From Micrococcales bacterium UBA4448 (GTDB taxonomy: Bacteria > Actinomycetota > Actinomycetes > Actinomycetales > Microbacteriaceae): DNA of 20,344 bases. Of this stretch, positions 1 through 7,374 are shown in pieces. The stretch spans positions 1-20,344 of the forward strand of contig DGPE01000086.1 in the NCBI GenBank assembly GCA_002390305.1. Reading direction: 5' to 3'. Position numbers and translations under genes: made by a program. Numbering within the stretch: the first letter of the stretch is position 1; each line of letters opens with the position of its first letter. The notes below the pieces were generated by a model, which was not told where the DNA came from, ran no database searches, and saw only the letters and a list, made by a program, of their open reading frames with translations.

Positions 1-1
1 A

Positions 2-484
2 GTGTTTCGTTTTAACACCAGGGGCACCGCCTCACCGCAAGGCACTTCAACCGGAAAATTCGAAGACGGCATCGGAGAGGCTGCTGATGTCCAGGCAGCC
101 GTTAGCTTTTGCCGAGAGCGAGGCCTCCCTTCTGCGTGGCTGGTCGGTTGGTCTTTTGGCACTGAGCTGGCAATAAAGTACGGGCCAGATCATGACATTG
201 AGGGGGCAATTTTGCTCTCTCCACCTCTTCACCGAGCCACAGAAGCAGATCTCAGGCGTTGGAATGAGTTCAAAAAACCGTTGATTGCTTTGGTCCCAGA
301 GTTGGATGAATTTTTAGAGCCAGCTGCGGCAAAGCTGCGGTTTAGCGTCGTCCCTCACGCTGAAGTGATTGGTTATGCCGAGGAGAAACACCTTTGGGTT
401 GGGGAAAAAGCCACCAGGAAAGTGCTCGACAAGATTGCCGAAATAACTGTTCCCGCAAGCTCTCCGTTGCCAACTAGCTACTAG
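2..484 (+). CDS. Alpha/beta hydrolase, C-terminal part (5' end outside window)
   Basis: This is the C-terminal ~160 residues of a serine hydrolase with an alpha/beta fold. The visible part begins at a strand followed by an N-T-R-G-T-A-S-P-Q-G segment, which matches the oxyanion-side 'RFNxRG' region of small COG2945-like hydrolases. The nucleophile elbow is G-W-S-F-G (Ser at about visible residue 51). A candidate acid lies in P-E-L-D-E-F, and the catalytic His is in K-H-L-W-V-G-E near the end. The family normally has 40-60 more residues before this point, so the GTG at base 2 is probably an internal Val codon and the gene starts outside the window. Its TAG stop overlaps the stop of the convergent AI-2E permease gene within a single CTAG. 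The substrate cannot be told from sequence; esterase or peptidase-like activity is possible. Confidence 0.8.
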   Translation: MFRFNTRGTASPQGTSTGKFEDGIGEAADVQAAVSFCRERGLPSAWLVGWSFGTELAIKYGPDHDIEGAILLSPPLHRATEADLRRWNEFKKPLIALVPELDEFLEPAAAKLRFSVVPHAEVIGYAEEKHLWVGEKATRKVLDKIAEITVPASSPLPTSY

Positions 485-1533
485 CGCAGTTGCTGCCTCG
501 GCATCCAGACTTCGCGTACGATCAGCAGTATTGAAGCGGCAGTAGGAATAGCAACAACCGCCCCTAGAACCCCCATCAGGGTCCCACCTAAGAGTGCGGC
601 AATTACTACAAGAGCTGCGGGCACAGAAACCGCTCGCTTCATCACTCTCGGTGCAATTATGTAAGCCTCTAGTTGCAGGTAGATGGCATAGTAAATGACC
701 GCGATAAGTGCCAGCTGAGGGCCTTGGATTAGCGTCACTGAAACCACAATGATTGCCGAGGTTGCAGGACCCACCAGAGGAATCAGCGAAATAGTAAAGG
801 CCACGAGTGTCAGAAGCAGTGCAAAAGGAGCATTGATGATGCTCAAGAAGATGAACAGCGCCGTGGCGTGTATCAGGCTAACTGAGGTTTGACCCATCAC
901 CCACCTACCAACAGAGTAGGCAATTTGGTCCGTTAGCTTGCGGAACCGCTCGCGCTTTGACGCGGAGGCTAGTTTTGAAAGGTAGCCCTTCATCGATTCG
1001 AGAGAAGCCATGAAATACAAAGTGAGAATAATTACGATAATGACGCCCACGACACCGGTCAGGACGCCCAGACCAACTTGCAGGACACCACCGAGCAGGC
1101 TTGGCCAATTCTCGGAGTTCGTAAGAAAATCAATCCCAGATTGGGTGGCATTTGTGATTGCCCCATCGAGCTGATCATCCCACTGAGAAATTAGGTCTGT
1201 GGTGACCAAGTTCGCGGCGATTTTGGGGATCTGTTCTATTAGTTTCCCGGCTTCGGAAACCGCGGTTGGGATAACCGCCCAGAGCATCAGTCCCACGAAA
1301 CCCAAAAAGCCCACGACAACTATTCCAACGGCCACGGGCCTTGGCATCTTGGTTTTGGTTAGTGCTCTAACAACGGGGTCAAGCCCAAGAGCCAAAAACA
1401 GCGCGATGCCAATGTAGGTGAGAATTGTTGCGGTCTGGGTCACCGCTGCCCCAATAATGATTGCTGTTAGGACGCCAAACCCACCGGTCAGGCCAAGTTG
1501 AAAGGCATTTGTGACTCTGGCTCTTTGCTCCAC
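481..1533 (-). CDS. AI-2E family transporter (polytopic membrane permease)
   Basis: This 350-residue protein has about eight hydrophobic segments: a pair near residues 14-55, one at 70-90, one at about 150-180, and a C-terminal block from about 215 to 345. Family hallmarks are the P-L-V-G-P-A-T segment and a C-terminal E-A-Y-I-I-A-P-R-V-M stretch followed by a Gly-rich helix ending A-I-P-T-A-A. The soluble loop at about 95-150 is also typical. Members are inner-membrane exporters or exchangers: E. coli TqsA affects autoinducer-2, while others move Na+/H+ or small solutes, so the substrate is unknown. The GTG start is chosen because a GGAGG Shine-Dalgarno (complement of 1539-1543) lies 5 bases upstream, inside the end of the coiled-coil gene whose TAA directly precedes this GTG. 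The two genes are therefore probably co-transcribed. Confidence 0.9.
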   Translation of the reverse strand: MEQRARVTNAFQLGLTGGFGVLTAIIIGAAVTQTATILTYIGIALFLALGLDPVVRALTKTKMPRPVAVGIVVVGFLGFVGLMLWAVIPTAVSEAGKLIEQIPKIAANLVTTDLISQWDDQLDGAITNATQSGIDFLTNSENWPSLLGGVLQVGLGVLTGVVGVIIVIILTLYFMASLESMKGYLSKLASASKRERFRKLTDQIAYSVGRWVMGQTSVSLIHATALFIFLSIINAPFALLLTLVAFTISLIPLVGPATSAIIVVSVTLIQGPQLALIAVIYYAIYLQLEAYIIAPRVMKRAVSVPAALVVIAALLGGTLMGVLGAVVAIPTAASILLIVREVWMPRQQLR

Positions 1534-2601
1534 TTATTCCTCCGTTGGTTCAAGCTTATTTACCAAGGTACGCAAGTTTTTCAGATAAATCTCGCTGGAA
1601 CGCACTCTATTCTGGTATTCCTTGACTCGAACCAGTGCTTGCTTTTCCGCTTTCGCAGCAGCTTTCTCGGCATTTGCCTTGATCTCACCGGCCTCTAACT
1701 CAGCTTTATGCATCAACGCCTCGGCCGTATTTCTGGCCTCGGAGAGTATCCGAGTCTGAGCTTGCGAGGCGTCCATTTCTAGTGCCTGAATTTCTAGCCT
1801 TACGGTGGCAATGGTCTTTTTCAGCTCGGTCAGGTCTATTTTTGCAAGCCTCAAATACTCTTCAGTTTGTTTTACGGCCTCGTTATGTTTCTCGAGGTAA
1901 TCCTTTTCGCCGGTTCTGCGGCGGGCTTTCAGCTTGGCTTCTAGTGTTGCTAGGGCATGTTGCTTGGCAGCCTCTTCGATTCCTAGCTCTTCGAGGTTAA
2001 TCAGAGCTTGAGCAGCAATCTTGCCCTCGAGCTCAGCTTTCTTGGCTTCTACTTCTCTTCTGGCGGTGGTTTTCATCGCTGCAACTTCGGTTGCTGCCTG
2101 ACCTCTAAGCCTTGCCACCTCCAGCTCAGCATTGCGAAGCTTGTCGTTCGCTTCGGTCTTTGATTTAGACGTCAACACTTCAGCCTCGTGCTTGGCACTG
2201 GCAATTGTCCTTGCAGCGCGTCTCTCTGCTGCCGCGGATTGTTCCTGGTACAGGGCTTCAGCTGCAATCTTCAGCTCATCAGATTCAGAGGTGGCAGCTT
2301 CGATAAGCTCTTCGGCTCTTCGGGCAGCAGCGTCTTCGAGCTCACGTGCTGTGGTTTCAGCTCTGACCAACAAGTCAGCCGCCTCAGCTCCCAGGCTTGC
2401 GAAATCAGGGCTCTCCGATGCAGAAAGTCGCGATCCAGCGGAATCAAGTTTTGCTGTGGTTTGCCCAAGAGCGTCGCCGGATTCTTGAAGCTGCTCCCGA
2501 AGCCGAACTAGCTCAGCGTTGAGAGCGTTTAGCTCCTTCTCTACGGCCTTTGGGTCATAGCCCCGCCTTGTAATTTCGAAGCGACTAAATTCAGATGGCA
2601 A
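1534..2601 (-). CDS. DivIVA-like coiled-coil protein
   Basis: This 355-residue cytoplasmic protein starts with F-x-I-T-R-R-G-Y-D-P-K-A-V, the pattern of the DivIVA N-terminal lipid-binding domain (usually F-x-x-x-x-R-G-Y-D-x-x-x-V). It continues as almost uninterrupted Ala/Glu/Lys/Leu-rich coiled coil from about residue 17 to 340, with a short linker around 50-75. It has no predicted membrane segment and no catalytic motif. DivIVA relatives (Wag31, SepIVA) mark curved membrane at poles and septa and organise cell-wall growth. A polar or septal scaffold role is inferred here, and this need not be the organism's main DivIVA. The start is TTG, preceded at 6 bases by AAGGA (complement of 2608-2612), with no ATG or GTG nearby. 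The AI-2E permease gene follows with no gap. Confidence 0.75.
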   Translation of the reverse strand: MPSEFSRFEITRRGYDPKAVEKELNALNAELVRLREQLQESGDALGQTTAKLDSAGSRLSASESPDFASLGAEAADLLVRAETTARELEDAAARRAEELIEAATSESDELKIAAEALYQEQSAAAERRAARTIASAKHEAEVLTSKSKTEANDKLRNAELEVARLRGQAATEVAAMKTTARREVEAKKAELEGKIAAQALINLEELGIEEAAKQHALATLEAKLKARRRTGEKDYLEKHNEAVKQTEEYLRLAKIDLTELKKTIATVRLEIQALEMDASQAQTRILSEARNTAEALMHKAELEAGEIKANAEKAAAKAEKQALVRVKEYQNRVRSSEIYLKNLRTLVNKLEPTEE

Positions 2602-2663
2602 GTTGGGTCCTTGGTTGCGGGTAAACTTTCTGAGCTAGCCAAGTCTACTCGGAGCAAGGAATT
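2602..2663. promoter_or_regulatory. Divergent intergenic region (62 bases)
   Basis: This is the only space between the TTG start of the DivIVA-like gene (-) and the ATG start of the lipobox protein (+), so both promoters probably lie here or reach into the genes. Clear ribosome-binding sites are visible for both: AAGGA at 2608-2612 (complement) for the left gene, and GGAG (2651-2654) plus AAGGA (2656-2660) for the right gene. A TAAACT at 2622-2627 could be a + strand -10 element, but I see no convincing -35. The promoter call is positional rather than motif-based. Confidence 0.3.
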
Positions 2664-4373
2664 ATGCGATTTTGGATTGCCCTTTTGGTGTTCGTCACTG
2701 GGCTGGTTTCTAGCGCGATCGGATTCGTAAATCAGCTTGAAAATCAGCCAATTGACGTCATTAATGCTTCTGGGTCGCTATCAGAACCGGTCAGCTATGT
2801 CTTGATACCGAACTCTGTGCTCACTGCCTACGAGGGTGAAGCCTCGGCTTTTGCTATAGGCGATGGGCCTGTATTCATGTCCACTGGTCGAGAGTCGGAC
2901 ATAGTGGCCTGGCTTGGTGACTCCAAGTATGTGGAGTTGCGACTGAGCGTTAATGTCGTTGACGAGATCGTAAGCCTCGCCGAAATACAGCGACCCGGCA
3001 CCGGAGAACTAGTGGACCCAACCGGTGCGGACATTTGGAGGACCGAGGACTCAAGTAATGGAAAGTTGCTTCTCCCCTTTGAAATCGATAACGAAGTAGC
3101 AATTTTATTGGCGTCAACGGGATTGGACCTTGCCCCAAGGACAGTTCGAATTAGCTGGGACCTTGGGGATGTTGAGGCGCCAGTAGCACCGATTACTTTG
3201 ATTGGCCTGTGGGTAACTATTCTGGGCGCACTCATGGGTGTTTATGCAGCGATTGTCTACTTCAGGAAATATAGAAGCCGCAGGCAAAAAAGGGGACCGA
3301 AGCGGCCGAAACCATTTAAAAGTAAAAGAGTGTTTTCTCAGGCTGGAGCCAAGCCGCCAACTGGCAGAAGGGCGCACCGCACCATGGGATTCATCAGTGC
3401 TCTTGGTGCTGTGTCTTTGCTTACCGGATGCGTTCCAAACTACGACAATCCAATTGTTTCACCGCAAGCTCTGGAGCAGCCTAATGAACTAACCGCCAGC
3501 ATGACAAACGACCAGCTCTCGAGAGTTCTTCGGGACATTGCTCGTGTGGTCGCTGCGGCGGATGCTCAACTTGACAGAGAATCGCTGGAAGTTCGGGTGG
3601 CAGGTCCCGCTTTAGATATGCGCAGGGCAGCTTACGGACTTGCCGGCAAAACTGAAGCAACAGACGATGGACCGGCTCCGATTCTCGCTGGTCCCGTGCA
3701 ACTATTTTTACCAAGCGCTACCGACTCTTGGCCACGAAGTGCCCTTGTGGTAACCGGGCAAACCACGCTGCAAGCCTTGGTTCTTTTGCAGGAGTCTCCG
3801 CGCGATGAATACAAGCTCTATCAGTACTCAGATTTACTGCCAGACATCAGGTTTCCAGAAGTTCCTGCCTCAAGCACTGGTGCCAACTCGCTGAAGTATG
3901 ACAATAAATTCTTAGTGATCAGTCCTCCATCGCTTGTCGAGGGGTTAGGTAATCTTTTGAACGCAGGGGCGGCATCTCCGTGGTCAATATTGATTGACCC
4001 AGACAACACGTATGTGTCTGATGTCTCCTCAGTCCAGTTTGGTTTGCAGGAGACGCTCAGTAATGCCAACCTAAATTTCAGTCACGAACTTTCAGAGAAT
4101 CCGGCGGTTATTCTTGCCAATTCTGAGGGTGGTGCATTGGTGGCACTTTATATGATTGACACCTACACGATTATTCCCAAAGAGCCAGGCGACGCGGTCG
4201 CGATCACCGGTGATGAGGCAACGCTGCTTGGCACCGGTGGAAGTGCCACTGGCATTGAAACCCAATACGGTGCCATGCTTCTATTCAACGTGCCAGCATC
4301 TGGTTCGGAGGATCGGGCCACGCTGCTAGGAGCAACCCAGCAGCTTCTATCAGCAATATCACTAGGTGGATAA
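2664..4373 (+). CDS. Unrecognised membrane-anchored protein with internal lipobox
   Basis: I do not recognise this 569-residue protein. It has an N-terminal hydrophobic segment (about 4-22), a roughly 150-residue beta-rich presumably exported region, a second membrane helix (about 177-200), and a strongly basic Arg/Lys/Pro linker (201-240). A third hydrophobic stretch at 241-255 ends in L-L-T-G-C, a perfect lipobox. Cys256 is the only cysteine in the protein. Residues 257-569 look like a second exported domain. One reading is a polytopic protein with its second domain outside. Another is a fusion, or overlapping translation, in which a separate lipoprotein starts at the in-frame GTG 3330 or ATG 3384. 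The next gene starts on the last base of this stop codon (TAATG), so the two are translationally coupled. Confidence 0.75.
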   Translation: MRFWIALLVFVTGLVSSAIGFVNQLENQPIDVINASGSLSEPVSYVLIPNSVLTAYEGEASAFAIGDGPVFMSTGRESDIVAWLGDSKYVELRLSVNVVDEIVSLAEIQRPGTGELVDPTGADIWRTEDSSNGKLLLPFEIDNEVAILLASTGLDLAPRTVRISWDLGDVEAPVAPITLIGLWVTILGALMGVYAAIVYFRKYRSRRQKRGPKRPKPFKSKRVFSQAGAKPPTGRRAHRTMGFISALGAVSLLTGCVPNYDNPIVSPQALEQPNELTASMTNDQLSRVLRDIARVVAAADAQLDRESLEVRVAGPALDMRRAAYGLAGKTEATDDGPAPILAGPVQLFLPSATDSWPRSALVVTGQTTLQALVLLQESPRDEYKLYQYSDLLPDIRFPEVPASSTGANSLKYDNKFLVISPPSLVEGLGNLLNAGAASPWSILIDPDNTYVSDVSSVQFGLQETLSNANLNFSHELSENPAVILANSEGGALVALYMIDTYTIIPKEPGDAVAITGDEATLLGTGGSATGIETQYGAMLLFNVPASGSEDRATLLGATQQLLSAISLGG

Positions 4374-5215
4374 TGAGTAATTTCGGAGCCATGGACCTCT
4401 CAGGTTTGGCGAATAAGAATCAGGTTTCTCAAGGAAACGCCGTCAGTGCTTGGCTAGTGCCAGGCGATGAAGCAACGCTCAGACAGTACCTAACGCTCTC
4501 AGAGAGCACTCCAGTCTTGATGGTGATCACAGATCAAAGTGAAGCATCTGGCCGCCTGCGACAACTAATCACTGATGTCTTAGCTGGCTCCGAGGGGCGA
4601 TTTGCTGGGATTGAAATCGATATAACCTCAAACCCTCAACTTGCTCAGGCTGTAGCGGTAGATAAGGCACCAGCGGTGCTGGCGATTTTAGCCGGACAGC
4701 CGACGCCTCTGTTCCAAGGTGAGGCAACCAAGGAGCAGTTGTTGAATGTCCTTGGCCAGGTCCTTTCGCTGGCTGCAGAGAAAGACATAACCAAGACGGT
4801 GAGCATCCAAGCAAACGCTCCCGCCGAAAAAGAACTCAGTCCAGAGCATCGGGTAGCCTTGGCCGCAATTGAGGCAAATGACCTACCTCTTGCGAAATCG
4901 CTGTATGAAAAGCTGATTGTTGAGTACCCAAATGACTCAGAAGCAAGAGCCAGTCTCGCGCAAGTCAAGCTCATGATTCGGATGTCAACTTCCCCGGAGG
5001 CTGGAACGCTTGCAGAACTTTTTCGATCGGCAGATCAGCTACTCATCGCCGGGAACGCTGAAGCATCACTGGTGTCGCTGTTGGATGCTTTTGAAGGCTC
5101 TGTTGAGAACCGAGAAGAGATTCAGCAGAGGTTGCTCGAGCTGTTTATTTTGGTGGGGGACTCTGAACCAGAAGTCCTTGCAGCCAGACGCAGACTAGCA
5201 ACAATGCTTTTCTAG
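4373..5215 (+). CDS. Thioredoxin-fold/TPR protein of YbbN (CnoX) type, without redox cysteines
   Basis: This 280-residue cytoplasmic protein has an N-terminal thioredoxin fold (about 22-135) and a C-terminal TPR-type helical region (about 155-280). The tail pattern, E-I-Q-Q-R-L-L-E-L-F followed by A-R-R-R-L-A-T-M-L-F, is characteristic of YbbN/CnoX C-termini. Where thioredoxins carry C-x-x-C this one has S-E-A-S (residues 56-59), and the protein has no cysteine at all; the cis-proline is kept (Pro100). It therefore cannot do thiol exchange. A holdase or co-chaperone or protein-docking role fits the family. It is coupled to the upstream lipobox protein by a one-base overlap and converges on glgB through a shared CTAG. 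I recall a relative, Rv1324, in the same place beside glgB-glgE in M. tuberculosis. Confidence 0.8.
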   Translation: MSNFGAMDLSGLANKNQVSQGNAVSAWLVPGDEATLRQYLTLSESTPVLMVITDQSEASGRLRQLITDVLAGSEGRFAGIEIDITSNPQLAQAVAVDKAPAVLAILAGQPTPLFQGEATKEQLLNVLGQVLSLAAEKDITKTVSIQANAPAEKELSPEHRVALAAIEANDLPLAKSLYEKLIVEYPNDSEARASLAQVKLMIRMSTSPEAGTLAELFRSADQLLIAGNAEASLVSLLDAFEGSVENREEIQQRLLELFILVGDSEPEVLAARRRLATMLF

Positions 5216-7374
5216 TGCGGCTTTAGCCAGAGCAACCCAAAGGGCGGCAGAGTAAGTTCTAAAGACTGTCCATGGCCATGAGACGGAATGCTCTGAGAAT
5301 CAACGGCGCCTCCGTTTCCAACCCCGGAGCCGCCAAATTCTTTGGCATCGGTGTTCAGGGTTTCAACCCAGGTTCCAGGCTTAGGAACTCCAATTCGGAA
5401 GTTATGGTGGGGCGTTCCAGAGAAATTGGCAATCACCACAATTTGGTTGCCCGCGATATCAAATCGAATGAAGCTCAACACATTTTGGTCAGCATTTCCG
5501 CCATCAATCCATTGGAATCCGGAGGTGTCGTGGTCTAGTTCCCACATTTCCGGAGATTCCAGGTAGAGCCTGTTCAAGCTTGCCACCAGTTTCTGAATTC
5601 CCTGGTGGGGGGCATGGTCTAGCAGCCACCAATCAAGCTCCCTAGACTCGTTCCACTCCGCCGGCTGAGCAAATTCTTGCCCCATGAAGAGTAGTTTCTT
5701 GCCCGGGTGTGACCACATGAAGCCAAGATAGGACCTTAGATTTGCATGCTTCTGCCAATTGTCGCCGGGCATTTTGTTTAGCAGCGAGCCCTTGCCATGA
5801 ACGACTTCATCGTGGCTAATGGGGAGCACGAATTTTTCATCGTAGGCGTAGAGCATTGAGAAGGTCATCTCCCCGTGGTGATATTTTCTGTGCATTGGAT
5901 CTCGTTGGATATATTCCAGGCTGTCGTGCATCCAACCCATATTCCATTTGAAGCCAAAGCCAAGGCCACCGTGATCAGTTGGGCTTGAAACACCGGGAAA
6001 TGCCGTTGATTCCTCTGCAATCATCATGATCCCTGGGCTTTTTTTATAGGCGAGCCGGTTTGCCTGTTTCAGAAACTCAATTGCATCTAGGTTTTCACGG
6101 CCTCCGTGAACATTTGGAAGCCACTGCCCGTCCTCACGGCTGTAATCGAGATAAAGCATCGAGGCAACTGCATCAACCCGAAGCCCGTCGATGTGAAATT
6201 CTTCTAACCAGTAGGTTGCGTTGGCCACTAAGAAGTTCTTAACCTCGTTGCGGCCGAAATTGAACACGTGAGTACCCCAGTCGGGCTGGTCCCCACGTCT
6301 TGGATCAGCATCTTCGTAAATTGCCTCACCATCAAATTTTGCAAGCGCCCATTCGTCCTTGGGGAAGTGAGCAGGGACCCAATCGAGAATGACACCTATT
6401 CCAGCTAGGTGCAGTTCGTCAATCAAAAAGCGCAGATCATCGGGGTTTCCAAACCTAGATGTTGGTGCGTAGTAACCGGTGACTTGGTAGCCCCAACTTC
6501 CCCCAAATGGATGCTCGGCCAGTGGCATGAACTCCACGTGAGTGAAGCCCATGTATTTCATGTGGCCGATGAGTTCAGGAGCTAGCTCTCGATAGCTTCT
6601 TCCCTTTCTCCAGCTGCCAAGATGAACTTCGTAGGTAGACATCGGGGAGGCTAGGGCATCCGATTCCGACCTTGCCTTTAGCCAGGCAGAATCTCGCCAG
6701 ACGTATTCACTTTCTGTAACTACAGTCGCGGTAGAAGGGGGAGTCTCAAATTGCCTACCCATCGGGTCAATCTTTGTGATTTTCGACCCGTCACGAGTGG
6801 TGATTCGATATTTATATAAAGCCCCCGGTTTCACTTGCGGGATAAAAAGCTCCCAGATTCCGCTGGAACCCATTGAGCGCATTTGGTAGCAGGTGCCATC
6901 CCAGCCATTAAAGTCTCCAATAACTGAAACGGCTTTTGCATTGGGTGCCCAAACTGCAAAGGCAGTGCCTGAATTGTCTCCAAGTGAATCAGAACCAGCT
7001 ATAAAGCGTGAGCCTAGAACTTTCCATAGCTCCTCGTGCAGTCCTTCAGAGATCAGGTGAAGGTCCAGTTCTCCCAATGTTGGTGCGTATCGGTAGGGGT
7101 CATCAGACACCCAATCCGGAGCGTCCTCATATGAGGCTGTAACGCGATAATCACCCGGGTGCTTGGTAGTGCCCCGCACTTCCCAGACGCCACCATGAAG
7201 ATGTTTGAACTGAAGGACCTTCTTATTCTTAGTTGAGAGCGTGACTTCCTTGGCAAACGGCCTCAGAACTTTGACAGACCAGGCTTTGTCGCCTAGGTGT
7301 AGTCCAAGTATCGAATGCGGATTATGGTGCTCTCCAGCAGCCAATATTTCGAGTTGGGCACTATCTATAGTCAT
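5212..7374 (-). CDS. glgB: 1,4-alpha-glucan branching enzyme
   Basis: This GH13 enzyme (720 residues) cuts an alpha-1,4 chain and re-attaches it through an alpha-1,6 bond, branching glycogen or a related alpha-glucan in the cytoplasm. An N-terminal CBM48-like region precedes the (beta/alpha)8 barrel. The nucleophile Asp401 is in G-L-R-V-D-A-V, the acid/base Glu454 in I-A-E-E-S, and the third carboxylate Asp522 in S-H-D-E-V-V-H-G. These sit four residues before the E. coli positions, as expected for a full-length enzyme. The frame is open further upstream to 7443, but the ATG at 7374 gives the normal N-terminus (M-T-I-D-S-A-Q) and makes an ATGA overlap with the glgE stop. It is the last gene of the glgX-glgE-glgB operon. 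Confidence 0.96.
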   Translation of the reverse strand: MTIDSAQLEILAAGEHHNPHSILGLHLGDKAWSVKVLRPFAKEVTLSTKNKKVLQFKHLHGGVWEVRGTTKHPGDYRVTASYEDAPDWVSDDPYRYAPTLGELDLHLISEGLHEELWKVLGSRFIAGSDSLGDNSGTAFAVWAPNAKAVSVIGDFNGWDGTCYQMRSMGSSGIWELFIPQVKPGALYKYRITTRDGSKITKIDPMGRQFETPPSTATVVTESEYVWRDSAWLKARSESDALASPMSTYEVHLGSWRKGRSYRELAPELIGHMKYMGFTHVEFMPLAEHPFGGSWGYQVTGYYAPTSRFGNPDDLRFLIDELHLAGIGVILDWVPAHFPKDEWALAKFDGEAIYEDADPRRGDQPDWGTHVFNFGRNEVKNFLVANATYWLEEFHIDGLRVDAVASMLYLDYSREDGQWLPNVHGGRENLDAIEFLKQANRLAYKKSPGIMMIAEESTAFPGVSSPTDHGGLGFGFKWNMGWMHDSLEYIQRDPMHRKYHHGEMTFSMLYAYDEKFVLPISHDEVVHGKGSLLNKMPGDNWQKHANLRSYLGFMWSHPGKKLLFMGQEFAQPAEWNESRELDWWLLDHAPHQGIQKLVASLNRLYLESPEMWELDHDTSGFQWIDGGNADQNVLSFIRFDIAGNQIVVIANFSGTPHHNFRIGVPKPGTWVETLNTDAKEFGGSGVGNGGAVDSQSIPSHGHGQSLELTLPPFGLLWLKPH

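Noticed and set aside
2..4. GTG at the window edge as start of the hydrolase
   Set aside because: The fold needs more N-terminal strands before R-F-N-x-R-G; the frame is open to the edge, so the gene is cut off by the window.
2132..2511. Overlapping + strand open frames opposite the coiled-coil gene
   Set aside because: Ser/Ala-rich translations are the expected complement of an Ala/Glu/Lys-rich coiled coil; no start signal or domain.
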